From: LMUY01 sp965198895
GTDB taxonomy: Bacteria; Pseudomonadota; Alphaproteobacteria; Acetobacterales; Acetobacteraceae
Length of the DNA stretch: 64,000 nucleotides
Direction of reading: 5' to 3'
Assembly (NCBI GenBank): GCA_965198895.1
Contig: OZ240676.1
Coordinates: 558,001 to 622,000, forward strand
This document shows positions 34,287 to 42,542 of the stretch, piece by piece. Under the pieces are notes generated by a model. The model was not told the DNA's origin. It saw only the letters and a list, made by a program, of their open reading frames with translations, and did not search any database. The translations under genes were made by a program, and so were the position numbers. The first letter of the stretch is position 1. Every line of letters begins with the position of its first letter.

Positions 34287-34709
34287 CTACGGGTGAAGCG
34301 AAGCGCCTTTGGTCGCCTTGTCGACGTCCTTCCTTGGGCCGCGCAGGGCCAGACCAACCAGGTCGGGCGCGTCGCCCGGCTCGGCAAGGAAGGCGGCACG
34401 GTTGGCGGCATCGTGCCCCGTGGCGAACATGGCCCGCACGTAGACCGCCCGTGTAAGCCCGCGCTCGATCGCCTGCCGGTAAGCGCGTTGCAGCGCGGCG
34501 GGCTGCGCCGCAAATACGAGAATGGGTTGTCCGAGCAAAGCGGCGTGGGTTCGGCCCGCCGCGTCTTCGTAGGGCAATCCCATCGCCTCGGGCGCCGCGG
34601 CGGCGATCCCGGTGGCGAGGAAGCCGGTGACGTTCAGCTTCTGCCAAACCGCCAGGTCCTCCAGCACCAGGATCGCGACCTTGGTATCGAAACTGACCGC
34701 CTCCTCCAT
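34287..34709 (-). CDS. DUF2000 family protein
   Basis: This 140-residue protein has FDTKVAILVLEDLAVWQKLNVTGFLATGI followed by AMGLPYEDAAGRTHAALLGQPILVF. I recognise this as DUF2000, a family related in fold to peptidyl-tRNA hydrolase 2, of unknown role. It ends three bases from the convergent acyltransferase. Upstream on the same strand the acyl-CoA dehydrogenase gene overlaps its leader region (its stop is 3 bases from this ATG), so the two may be co-transcribed. Confidence 0.8.
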   Translation of the reverse strand: MEEAVSFDTKVAILVLEDLAVWQKLNVTGFLATGIAAAAPEAMGLPYEDAAGRTHAALLGQPILVFAAQPAALQRAYRQAIERGLTRAVYVRAMFATGHDAANRAAFLAEPGDAPDLVGLALRGPRKDVDKATKGASLHP

Positions 34710-34712
34710 GGT

Positions 34713-36503
34713 CTAGAACATCGCCTCGTCCATCGCCATCATCGCGCCCTTCCCCGACTTGATCGCCAGGTATAACGACGCGGTCTGTGGCAGCAGCCGG
34801 TCGACGAAGAACTGCGCGGTGTGCAGCTTCGCCTGGTAGAACCGCGCGTCGCCGTTCGCGGTCGGCAGCTTACGGTGCGCGATCTGCGCCGAGCGGACCC
34901 ACATGTAGCCAAGCCCCACCAAGCCGAACAGCCGCAGGTAATCGGTCGCGGCGGCCCCGGCTTCCTCCGGATCCTTCAGCCCGGTCATCGCAATCTGCGC
35001 GGTGGCGAGTTGCAAGGCGCCGAATGCGCGCTCCAGCCCTTTAACCATGCCGCCGATATGCGCATCGTCGCGGTGGGCGGCGATGTACTCGCTGACGGGG
35101 TGAAAGAACCGGCGCAGCGAGCGGCCCATGTTCGCCGGCATCTTGCGGCCGACCAGGTCGAGCGCCTGGATGCCGTTAGTGCCCTCGTAGATCATGGAGA
35201 TGCGGGCGTCGCGGACGTATTGCTCCATGCCGTGGTCGCGGATGTAGCCATGGCCGCCATAGACCTGCATGCCCATGCTCGCCATCTCGAAGCCGAGATC
35301 GGTGAACAGCGCCTTCACGATGGGCGTCATGAGAGCAGTAAAGTCCTCCGCCTCCGCGCGGATCGCCGGGTCGTCGGAGCGGGCCACCAGGTCGAGTTGC
35401 TGCGCGACCCAACCGCCGAACGCGCGGCAGCCCTCAGTGTAGGCGCGGATGGTCATCAGCATGCGGCGCACGTCCGGATGCACGATGATCGGGTCGGCCG
35501 CCTGCGTCTTGTCCTTGATGCCCGACAGCGAGCGGCCCTGGATGCGGTCCTTGGCGTAGAACACCGCGCCTTGGTAGGCGGCTTCGGCGGCGCCTAAGCC
35601 CTGCACGCCGACGGACAGGCGCTCGCTGTTCATCATGGTGAACATGGCGCGCATGCCCTTGTGCTTCTCACCGACCAGCCAGCCGGTCGCCTCGTCGAAG
35701 CTCATCTGGCAGGTGGCGGAGGCCTTGATGCCCATCTTGTGCTCGATGGCGGTGCACACGACCCCGTTGCGCGCGCCGGGACCACCGGCATCATCGGGCA
35801 GGAATTTCGGGACCAGGAACAGGCTGATGCCCTTGATGCCCGGCGGTGCATCCGGCATCCGGGCCAACACCAAATGGATGATGTTCTCGGTCAGATCGTG
35901 CTCGCCGGCGGAGATAAAGATCTTGCTGCCACTGATCTTGTAGCTGCCGTCATCCTGCGGCACGGCCTTGGTGCGCAGCATGCCGAGATCGGTTCCGCAT
36001 TGCGCCTCCGTCAGGCACATCGTGCCGGACCAGGTGCCGTCCACCATCTTGGGCAGGAAGCGTTGCTTCAGCTCGTCGGTGGCGTGGTCGAGGATCGCCT
36101 GATAGGCACCGTGGGTCAGGCCGGGATACAGGCCGAACGACAGATTGGTGGACGAGGTCATCTCCTCGATCTGTTTGTTCACCACTTCGGGCAGACCCTG
36201 GCCGCCATAGGCCGGGTCGGCGGCAATCGCGCTCCAACCGGCTTCACGGAACTGCCGGTAGGCGTCCTTGAACCCCTTGGGCGTGCGGACGACGCCGTTC
36301 TCGTAGGTACAACCTTCCTCGTCGCCGCTGGCGTTGATCGGCAGCAGCACGTTCTCCGCAAACTTGCCGGCCTCTTCGAGGATGCTGTCGATGAGCTCGG
36401 GACTGACCTCCTCGAGGCCCTTCAGCTTCGTGAGCGCGGTGCTGTCGTGCAGCTCGTGGATGACGAACTGCATGTCGCGGACCGGGGCTTTATAGACTTG
36501 CAT
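34713..36503 (-). CDS. Acyl-CoA dehydrogenase (large, C-terminal-extended type)
   Basis: This 596-residue FAD enzyme performs the first step of beta-oxidation. It has an N-terminal helical extension (MQVYKAPVRDMQFVIHEL), the acyl-CoA dehydrogenase core with TMCLTEAQCGTDLG and SGSKIFISAGEHDL, a catalytic-type glutamate in YEGTNGIQALDLVGRK, and a C-terminal helical domain ending KSGKGAMMAMDEAMF. This long class resembles FadE/DmdC-type enzymes. It is the downstream member of a thiolase - FadB - dehydrogenase order on the minus strand, though a 120-base repeat pair separates it from the FadB gene. ATG 36503 fits the conserved MxxYxAP start. Confidence 0.92.
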   Translation of the reverse strand: MQVYKAPVRDMQFVIHELHDSTALTKLKGLEEVSPELIDSILEEAGKFAENVLLPINASGDEEGCTYENGVVRTPKGFKDAYRQFREAGWSAIAADPAYGGQGLPEVVNKQIEEMTSSTNLSFGLYPGLTHGAYQAILDHATDELKQRFLPKMVDGTWSGTMCLTEAQCGTDLGMLRTKAVPQDDGSYKISGSKIFISAGEHDLTENIIHLVLARMPDAPPGIKGISLFLVPKFLPDDAGGPGARNGVVCTAIEHKMGIKASATCQMSFDEATGWLVGEKHKGMRAMFTMMNSERLSVGVQGLGAAEAAYQGAVFYAKDRIQGRSLSGIKDKTQAADPIIVHPDVRRMLMTIRAYTEGCRAFGGWVAQQLDLVARSDDPAIRAEAEDFTALMTPIVKALFTDLGFEMASMGMQVYGGHGYIRDHGMEQYVRDARISMIYEGTNGIQALDLVGRKMPANMGRSLRRFFHPVSEYIAAHRDDAHIGGMVKGLERAFGALQLATAQIAMTGLKDPEEAGAAATDYLRLFGLVGLGYMWVRSAQIAHRKLPTANGDARFYQAKLHTAQFFVDRLLPQTASLYLAIKSGKGAMMAMDEAMF

Positions 36504-36520
36504 TGGCTCTCTCCATGTGT

Positions 36521-36624
36521 GCGGCTTACCCCTCACCCCGACCCTCTCCCTCAAGGGGAGAGGGAGCAGTCTTGCTTCTCCCTCGCCCGCTCTTCGCGGG
36601 AGAGGGCCGGGGTGAGGGCCGCTT
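36521..36624. repeat. Head-to-head pair of CTCCCTCTCCCG palindromic repeats
   Basis: An inverted copy (36521-36568; CCTCACCCCGACCCTCTCCC ... GGGGAGAGGGAGCA) and a forward copy (36576-36624; CTCCCTCGCCCGC ... GCGGGAGAGGGCC, GGGGTGAGGGCCGC) face each other between the FadB-like and acyl-CoA dehydrogenase genes of one operon. Each can fold alone, and the pair can fold together. Confidence 0.82.
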
Positions 36625-36626
36625 GT

Positions 36627-38936
36627 TCAGTTCCGCAGCGGCTTGCCGGTCACCAGCGTGTGCTCCACGCGGGCCAGCGTCGCCGCGGTCTTCATCAGCT
36701 TCATGAAGCCGGCACGTTCGAGCGCCAGCATCTTGTCCTCGGTCACCATGTCCATCAGGTCGGTATCGCCACCGGCCAGCACATCGGCGAGCGCGCTCGA
36801 AACCACCACGTCGTGATCCGTTGCGATGCCGCGCTTGTGGAAGCCCTGCGCCGCCAGCTTCATCGCCAGCGCGCCGGACGGGCCGGGCAATTGCATCTCC
36901 TGCGGCTCGGGCGGCTTGTAGCCCTCCACCAGCGCGAGCGCCTTTGCCTTTGCGTCCGCCAGCAGCCGGTCGCGGTTCATCGTGATGCCGTCGGTCGGGC
37001 GCAGGAACAGATACTCCTTCGCCTGCGCCGCCGATTTGGACGTGGTAGCGGTGCTGACCATCTCGAACACTTTGGCCGGCACCGGCATCGGGCCGCCAGG
37101 CAGCTTGCCGAGCGTCTTCCAACGCGACAGCATCTCCTTGCAACCGCCCCAACCCGGCAACAGCCCGACGCCGCATTCCACCAGGCCGATATAGCTCTCG
37201 GCATGTGCCTGCACCGCGCTGGAATGCAGCAGGATCTCGCAGCCGCCGCCCAGCGCCATGCCGGCCGGGGCGGCCACGGTGGGGAACGGCGCGTATTTCA
37301 ACTGCTTGTAGGTCTGCTGCCCGCCCGCGATGGCCTTCTCGATTTCGCTCCACGCCGCGATGTTGGCGGCGAACAGCGCGGTGCCAAGGTTCGCGCCGAC
37401 GGAGAAATTCTGGCCCTCGTTGTAGATCACCAGCGCCTTGTACTTCTCCTTCACCAGCGCGATCGTCTTGCCGAGCAGGCCGATAATGCCCTCGTCCAGC
37501 GAGTTCGACTTGCTGGTGAACTCCAGGCACACCACGCCGTCGCCGATATCCCACAAGCTGGCCGACCCATTCTTCAGCACCGGCTGGGACACGCGTTTGA
37601 TGTCCTCCAGCAGCAGCACGCCGGCTGCACGCGGCACGTCGCGGTAGTCGCCCTCGAGCGTGAGGAACTGCTGCCGCCCGGCCTCGATCCGGTAGAACGG
37701 CCGCCCGGCGGCGAGCTCGAGCAGCTTAGGTACTGCCTTGCCTTCGGCCCGCAGCCGATCGGCGAACCAGGCGGTGCCGAGTTTATCGATCAGTTCGAAC
37801 GGGCCCCAACGCCAGTTATAGCCGAGGCGCATGGCCGCATCGACGTCCACCAGGGTGCCCGCCGCTTCCGGCACCACGCTCGCGGCGTAGGCCAGCGTCT
37901 TGCCCATGACGTCCCAGGCGTAATGCCCGGCCTTCGTCGGCGCATCCATCACGCGGGTCAGGTCGCGCGTGTCCAGTTCGGGCAGATCGGGCTTGATCTC
38001 GGCGCGGTGTTCGCCCGTTTGCAAATCGATCGCCTGCTTCTTCCGCGTCTTGCGGTCGAACAAGTAGAAGCCGCCCTTGCCTTTTCGCCCGATAATCCCC
38101 TGCTCGATCATGCGGCCCAACAGCGGCATGTCGCGGTTCGACGCATGGAACGCGTCGTCCGGTGCCAGGGTGCGGGCCAGGCTCGCATTCACGTGTGGCA
38201 TCAGGTCCAGCCCGACCAAATCGAGCAAGCCGAACACGCCGGTCTTCGGGATGCCGAAGGGCCGTCCTATGACGGCATCCGCTTCCTCGACCGTGATCCC
38301 GGCGTCGAAGGCTTCCACCACGGCCACTTGCAACCAGTAATTGCCGACACGGTTGGCGATGAAGCCCGGCGCGTCGTTGCACACGACGATGGATTTACCG
38401 AGGGCGATGTCGGCGAACTCGCTGACCGACTGCACGGTCGCCGGGTCGGAGTGCGGACCGGGTACCACTTCCAGCAGTCGCATGTAGCGGGGCGGGTTGA
38501 AGAAGTGGGTGATCAGGAAGTCGCGCTTGAACTGCTCGCTCATTCCCTCCGTGAGCACGCGCAGCGGGATGGTGGATGTGTTGGAGGAAATGGCGCTGCC
38601 GGGCCGGCGCACCGCTTCCAGCTTGCGATAAAGCTCCTGCTTCACATCCGGGCGCTCGACGATCACCTCGATGATCCAGTCGCACTCCGCCAGGCGGCCG
38701 AGGTCGTCCTCGATGTTGCCGGTCTCGACCAGTTTGGCCGCCCGCGTGCTCATGAACGGCGCGGGCTCGGTCTTCAGCATCTTCTGCACGGCACCGCTGG
38801 CAACGGACGACCGGTCGTTGGCCCCCGCCGGCACGATGTCCAGCAGCACTACCGGGATGCCGGCATTGGCCACCTGGGCTGCGATGCCGGCGCCCATCAC
38901 GCCGGCGCCGATGACGCCGACTTTCTTAATGGCCAT
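36627..38936 (-). CDS. 3-hydroxyacyl-CoA dehydrogenase / enoyl-CoA hydratase fusion (FadB-like)
   Basis: This 769-residue bifunctional beta-oxidation enzyme has the reverse domain order of E. coli FadB. The NAD-binding dehydrogenase comes first (GVIGAGVMGAGIAAQVANAG at 7-26, SSNTSTIPL, THFFNPPRYMRLLEVV, NDAPGFIANRVG). A second dehydrogenase-like domain follows, then a C-terminal enoyl-CoA hydratase/isomerase domain (NFSVGANLG, AAPAGMALGGGCEILLHS, VGLLPGWGGCKEML). This order is common in alpha- and betaproteobacteria. The ATG shares its A with the thiolase stop (TGATG), so the two are coupled. Confidence 0.94.
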   Translation of the reverse strand: MAIKKVGVIGAGVMGAGIAAQVANAGIPVVLLDIVPAGANDRSSVASGAVQKMLKTEPAPFMSTRAAKLVETGNIEDDLGRLAECDWIIEVIVERPDVKQELYRKLEAVRRPGSAISSNTSTIPLRVLTEGMSEQFKRDFLITHFFNPPRYMRLLEVVPGPHSDPATVQSVSEFADIALGKSIVVCNDAPGFIANRVGNYWLQVAVVEAFDAGITVEEADAVIGRPFGIPKTGVFGLLDLVGLDLMPHVNASLARTLAPDDAFHASNRDMPLLGRMIEQGIIGRKGKGGFYLFDRKTRKKQAIDLQTGEHRAEIKPDLPELDTRDLTRVMDAPTKAGHYAWDVMGKTLAYAASVVPEAAGTLVDVDAAMRLGYNWRWGPFELIDKLGTAWFADRLRAEGKAVPKLLELAAGRPFYRIEAGRQQFLTLEGDYRDVPRAAGVLLLEDIKRVSQPVLKNGSASLWDIGDGVVCLEFTSKSNSLDEGIIGLLGKTIALVKEKYKALVIYNEGQNFSVGANLGTALFAANIAAWSEIEKAIAGGQQTYKQLKYAPFPTVAAPAGMALGGGCEILLHSSAVQAHAESYIGLVECGVGLLPGWGGCKEMLSRWKTLGKLPGGPMPVPAKVFEMVSTATTSKSAAQAKEYLFLRPTDGITMNRDRLLADAKAKALALVEGYKPPEPQEMQLPGPSGALAMKLAAQGFHKRGIATDHDVVVSSALADVLAGGDTDLMDMVTEDKMLALERAGFMKLMKTAATLARVEHTLVTGKPLRN

Positions 38937-40081
38937 CAAACGCGCTCCAGCACGGTGGCGATCCCCTGCCCGCCGCCGATGCACTGCGTCGCCAGCGCGT
39001 AGCGGCCGCCGGTACGCTGCAGCAGGCTCGCCGCCTTGCCGACGATGCGCGCGCCGGTTGCCCCCAACGGATGGCCGATCGCGAGCGCCCCGCCATCCAG
39101 GTTCAACGTCTCCTCACGGATGCCGATGTCGCGCGCGCTGGCGATGGCCTGGCTGCTGAACGCCTCGTTCAGCTCCACAACATCGATGGCGCCGATCTCC
39201 AGTCCCGCGCGGGCCAACGCCTTGCGGGTGGCGCTGATCGGCCCGACGCCCATGATCTCGGGCCCGCACCCGGCCACCGCCTGGCTGCGCAGCCGGGCCA
39301 GCGGGGTCAGGCCGTGGCGCTCGGCATACGCCTCGGTGGTGACCAGCACGACGGCGCACCCATCGGTCAGCGGCGACGACGTGCCGGCGGTCACCGAGCC
39401 ATCCTTGTCGAACGCCGGCTTCAACCCGGCGAGTACCTCGGCTGTGGTTTCGGGGCGAATGCAGCCATCCTTCTCGACGACGGTCTTGCCGTCGCGGATG
39501 GCGACGATCTCGGCATCCAACCGGCCCTCGGCCTGCGCGGCAGCGGCCTTGGCGTGGCTTTTCACCGCGAACGCCTCCTGCTCGGCGCGCGGCACCTGCC
39601 ACTGGTTGGCGACGTTCTCCGCCGTTTCGCCCATTCCCATGTAGGCGCCGGGCTGCTTGTGCTGCAGCACCGGGTTGAACAGCGGGTTATAACCGCCGAG
39701 CGGGATGCGGCTCATGCTCTCCACCCCCGCGCAGATGAACACCTCGCCGGCGCCCATCGCGATCGCCCCGGCGGCGATGTGCACCGACTGCATGGAACTG
39801 CCGCAGAACCGGTTCACCGTCATGCCGGCCACCGAGATCGGCAGGTCGCTCAGCAGGCCGATCAGTCGGGCGACGTTCATGCCCTGCTCGCCCTCGGGGA
39901 AGGCGCAGCCCATGATGACGTCCTCGATGTCCTCGGGCTTCACCTTGGTGCGGGCGATGAGTTCGCGGATCACCTGCGCGGCCAGATCGTCCGGGCGGAC
40001 GCGTGCCAAGCCGCCTTTTTTGGCAAGCGTGAACGGTGACCGGGCATACCCGGCGATGACGATGGGGGACGTGGCGGCCAT
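38936..40081 (-). CDS. Acetyl-CoA acyltransferase (thiolase, FadA-like)
   Basis: This 381-residue thiolase removes acetyl-CoA in the last step of beta-oxidation. Nucleophile Cys93 lies in NRFCGSSMQSVH, the general-base region is GGALAIGHPLGATGAR, and the second cysteine is in CIGGGQGIA. The order thiolase, hydratase-dehydrogenase, acyl-CoA dehydrogenase gives a complete fatty-acid cycle in one minus-strand unit, preceded by a MerR regulator gene 12 bases upstream. Confidence 0.94.
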   Translation of the reverse strand: MAATSPIVIAGYARSPFTLAKKGGLARVRPDDLAAQVIRELIARTKVKPEDIEDVIMGCAFPEGEQGMNVARLIGLLSDLPISVAGMTVNRFCGSSMQSVHIAAGAIAMGAGEVFICAGVESMSRIPLGGYNPLFNPVLQHKQPGAYMGMGETAENVANQWQVPRAEQEAFAVKSHAKAAAAQAEGRLDAEIVAIRDGKTVVEKDGCIRPETTAEVLAGLKPAFDKDGSVTAGTSSPLTDGCAVVLVTTEAYAERHGLTPLARLRSQAVAGCGPEIMGVGPISATRKALARAGLEIGAIDVVELNEAFSSQAIASARDIGIREETLNLDGGALAIGHPLGATGARIVGKAASLLQRTGGRYALATQCIGGGQGIATVLERV

Positions 40082-40093
40082 GGTTCGACTCCG

Positions 40094-40504
40094 TTATTCA
40101 GCCCGTTGTTCGAGCATCTGTTTGGTTTGCCTGGCGATCTCGTGCAGCTCGGACAGGGTTTGCGTGAGCGCCGTCCGCTGCTCCTCGAGCGTGGCGATGC
40201 GGTCGGCGACGGCCGAATCGAGCGCGCGCAATTGCTCCGCGCCCGTGTGGTCCGCGTCATACAGGTTGAGGAACTCGGTGATCTCTCGCAGCGAGAACCC
40301 GAGTCGCTTGCCGCGCAGGATCAGCACCATGCGCGCTCGATCGCGATGCGAGTAGACGCGGGTGGTCCCAAGACGACGTGGGCTGATCAGCCCGCGATCT
40401 TCGTAGAAGCGCAGCGTTCGCGCCGTGACACCCAGCTCCAGCGCCAATTCCGTGACGGTGAACAGCCGCTCAGACTGGCCCGGTGACTTCACCAATGCGT
40501 GCAC
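40094..40504 (-). CDS. MerR family transcriptional regulator
   Basis: This 136-residue regulator has the N-terminal MerR helix-turn-helix (LFTVTELALELGVTARTLRFYEDRGLI), the wing (SPRRLGTTRVYSHRDRARM) and a coiled-coil dimer helix (RIATLEEQRTALTQTLSELHEI). It lacks metal-binding cysteines in the C-terminal part, so it is likely a LiuR-type regulator of acyl-CoA metabolism. It is first in the thiolase operon, only 12 bases ahead, and probably controls it. GTG 40504 is preferred, with AGGGAA upstream; GTG 40492 is an alternative. Confidence 0.88.
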   Translation of the reverse strand: MHALVKSPGQSERLFTVTELALELGVTARTLRFYEDRGLISPRRLGTTRVYSHRDRARMVLILRGKRLGFSLREITEFLNLYDADHTGAEQLRALDSAVADRIATLEEQRTALTQTLSELHEIARQTKQMLEQRAE

Positions 40505-40533
40505 TGGTTTCCCTATACGGCAACCTGGTACCA

Positions 40534-40570
40534 CAAATAATAAGCCCGCCCTGCTGATGCAAGGGCGGGC
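40534..40570 (-). terminator. Intrinsic terminator of the minus-strand lipoprotein gene
   Basis: A 9-bp stem GCCCGCCCT / AGGGCGGGC (40544-40552 and 40562-40570) is followed, reading on the minus strand, by the U-rich run TTATTATTTG. It lies about 50 bases after the stop of the 40624-41007 gene and just before the MerR gene. Confidence 0.75.
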
Positions 40571-40623
40571 CCGGTCGCGAGGATAACCTGGCCAGCGACA
40601 AGCGCCGGCCGGGGAGTGAAGCC

Positions 40624-41007
40624 TTAGCCGGCCTTCAGCAGGTCGTAGATGGTGTGGCAGTTGGAGATGTTGCCACGTGCGACCATGGCACGGTTCGTGA
40701 TCTTGCCCGAGAAATATGTCCCGCCGTTCTGCGCCGCGAACGCCCCGTCGTTTGCAATCGGAGCATAGAATGTGCCGCCGCCGTTGGGCCAAACGACTCT
40801 GCCGTTCTGCACCGTGAGAGAGGCGGGCTGCTGGCCCGGCGCCGCACAGTAGGTGCCGGCGATGCCAGATCCGGGCGACGCGGCGGTCATCGTCACGGTG
40901 CCCTGGTAGGCCCCGTCGAACGCGCTCGGGCTTTGGCCGGGCGAGTTATACGAAACGCATGCCCCAAGGGAGAGGCAGAGTGCGATCGGGGAAAGGAGAC
41001 GGCGCAT
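40624..41007 (-). CDS. Small putative lipoprotein
   Basis: This 127-residue protein has a lipoprotein signal (MRRLLSPIALCLSLGACVSY; lipobox LGAC) and a beta-rich mature part with FDGAYQGTVTMTA, NGRVVWPNGGGTFYAPI and GTYFSGKITNR. Proteins of this outline occur in alphaproteobacteria without a known role. Two further cysteines (TYCAAPG and SNCHTI) could pair. It is followed by an intrinsic terminator, so it is probably a single-gene unit. Confidence 0.75.
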   Translation of the reverse strand: MRRLLSPIALCLSLGACVSYNSPGQSPSAFDGAYQGTVTMTAASPGSGIAGTYCAAPGQQPASLTVQNGRVVWPNGGGTFYAPIANDGAFAAQNGGTYFSGKITNRAMVARGNISNCHTIYDLLKAG

Positions 41008-41094
41008 CAGTTGATCCTCAAGTTTTCGTGACCCGGATTACACTACATTAAGGTCAATCCCTCGCAAGTTAAATTGCTGTCGAACCAGCCGACG

Positions 41095-41146
41095 ATTTTT
41101 GCAAAAATTGCGCTGACACCGCGAAAGCACAGTTGCAAATTGCGCT
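41095..41146. promoter_or_regulatory. Candidate operator in the divergent region before the aminotransferase gene
   Basis: A perfect 14-bp palindrome ATTTTTGCAAAAAT (41095-41108) runs into GCAAAAATTGCGCT, and a close copy GCAAATTGCGCT recurs at 41135-41146, 34 bases on. This AT-rich pair stands out in the GC-rich window and lies between divergently transcribed genes. The binding regulator is unknown. Confidence 0.45.
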
Positions 41147-41196
41147 CCCACGTGGAGCTCGCTACCCTGCCATGCACGTCAGGAATGTACGCCCTC

Positions 41197-42495
41197 ATGT
41201 CTGATCGCATCGGCATCAACCCGTCTCGCCATCTGTTGAAGTTTGGTGGCGACTTCGTTCCCTTCGTTGCCCATCGCGCCGCCGGTGCCTTCGTGTACGA
41301 CGCGAGCGGCCGCCGGGTGCTCGACTTCACGTCCGGCCAGATGAGCGCGATCCTCGGTCACTCGCACCCCGAGATCACCGAGACCATCCGCGAGGGTGCC
41401 GGGCGGCTGGTGCACCTGTTCTCCTCGATGTTGAGCGAGCCCGTGATCGCCCTGGCCGAACGGCTGGCCGGCCTGGTGCCGGGCCTGCCCCGGGTCATGC
41501 TGCTGTCCACCGGCGGCGAGGCCAACGAAGCGGCGATCCGGATCGCCAAACTGGTGACCGGCAAGTGGGAGATCGTGGGCTTCGCGCAGTCCTGGCACGG
41601 CATGACGGGCGGTGCGGCGGCGGCCACCTACAAGGCGGGGCGTCGCGGCTACGGCCCGGTCGCGGCGGGCTCGTTCGCCATCCCCGCGCCGAACCCGTAC
41701 CGTCCCCGGTTCCCCGGGGTCACCTGGCAGCAGGAACTGGACGACAGCTTCGACCTGCTGGACCGGCAGAGCACGGGCAACCTCGCCGCCTTCATCGCCG
41801 AGCCGGTGCTGTCCAGCGGCGGCATTCTGGATTTACCGCCGGGCTACCTCCGCGCCCTGCAGGTCAAATGCCAGGAGCGCGGGATGCTGCTGATCCTGGA
41901 TGAGGCGCAGACCGGCGTCGGACGCACCGGGACGATGTTCGCATTCGAGCGCGACGGGGTGGTGCCCGACATCCTGACGCTGTCGAAAACGCTCGGCGCC
42001 GGCCTTCCGCTGTCGGCGGTCATGACGACGGACGCCATTTCGGCCGAGTGCGACGCGCGCGACTTCCTGTTCTACACGACCCATGTGAACGATCCGCTGC
42101 CCGCGATGGTCGGCCTGAAAGTGCTGGAGATCGTCGAGCGTGACGGGCTTGCCGGCCGGGCCGAGGCGATGGGGGCGAGGTTGCGGGCCGGGTTGCAGGC
42201 GATCCAGGCGGATTATGCGTGCGTCGGCGACGTCCGCGGCCGGGGCTTGCTGCAGGGCATGGAGTTCGCCGATACGCCGCTAGTGGCTGCTGCCGCGCTG
42301 TCGGACATGGTTACGGATCGGGCGCTCGAGCTTGGGCTGTCGGCCAACATCGTCCGCGCCGGAAGTTCGGGCGGGGTGATGCGCATTGCCCCGCCACTGA
42401 CGATCACCGAGGACGAACTGGAGCTCGGCCTGTCGATCCTGCGCGCCGCGATCCGGGACGCGATGGACGGATCGCTCGCAGCGGCCGCGGAGTAG
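41197..42495 (+). CDS. Class III PLP-dependent aminotransferase (dialkylglycine decarboxylase-like)
   Basis: This 432-residue fold-type I enzyme has FVYDASGRRVLDFTSGQMSAILGHSHPEI, STGGEANEAAIRIAKLVTG, SWHGMTGGAAAATY, the cofactor aspartate region LLILDEAQTGVGRTG and the PLP lysine Lys264 in LTLSKTLGAG. The QMSAILGHSHPE segment recalls 2,2-dialkylglycine decarboxylase, but substrate specificity within class III is hard to assign. ATG 41197 is chosen with AGGA 12 bases upstream; an ATG at 41185 is possible. It stands alone behind an AT-rich operator-like region. Confidence 0.87.
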   Translation: MSDRIGINPSRHLLKFGGDFVPFVAHRAAGAFVYDASGRRVLDFTSGQMSAILGHSHPEITETIREGAGRLVHLFSSMLSEPVIALAERLAGLVPGLPRVMLLSTGGEANEAAIRIAKLVTGKWEIVGFAQSWHGMTGGAAAATYKAGRRGYGPVAAGSFAIPAPNPYRPRFPGVTWQQELDDSFDLLDRQSTGNLAAFIAEPVLSSGGILDLPPGYLRALQVKCQERGMLLILDEAQTGVGRTGTMFAFERDGVVPDILTLSKTLGAGLPLSAVMTTDAISAECDARDFLFYTTHVNDPLPAMVGLKVLEIVERDGLAGRAEAMGARLRAGLQAIQADYACVGDVRGRGLLQGMEFADTPLVAAAALSDMVTDRALELGLSANIVRAGSSGGVMRIAPPLTITEDELELGLSILRAAIRDAMDGSLAAAAE

Positions 42496-42542
42496 AAGCG
42501 GCTTCTTCACCTCTCCCGTCGTTCACGGACAGGCAGACGCCG

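Noticed and set aside
35661..39002. An open plus-strand frame of over 1100 codons opposite the beta-oxidation genes
   Set aside because: It is antisense to three clearly recognisable enzymes. In GC-rich DNA the opposite strand of a real gene often lacks stop codons. Its translation shows no known motif.
42497..42530. A CCTCTCCCG fragment after the aminotransferase gene that resembles the CTCCCTCTCCCG repeats
   Set aside because: Only one arm is recognisable and no hairpin forms, so it was not annotated as a repeat copy.
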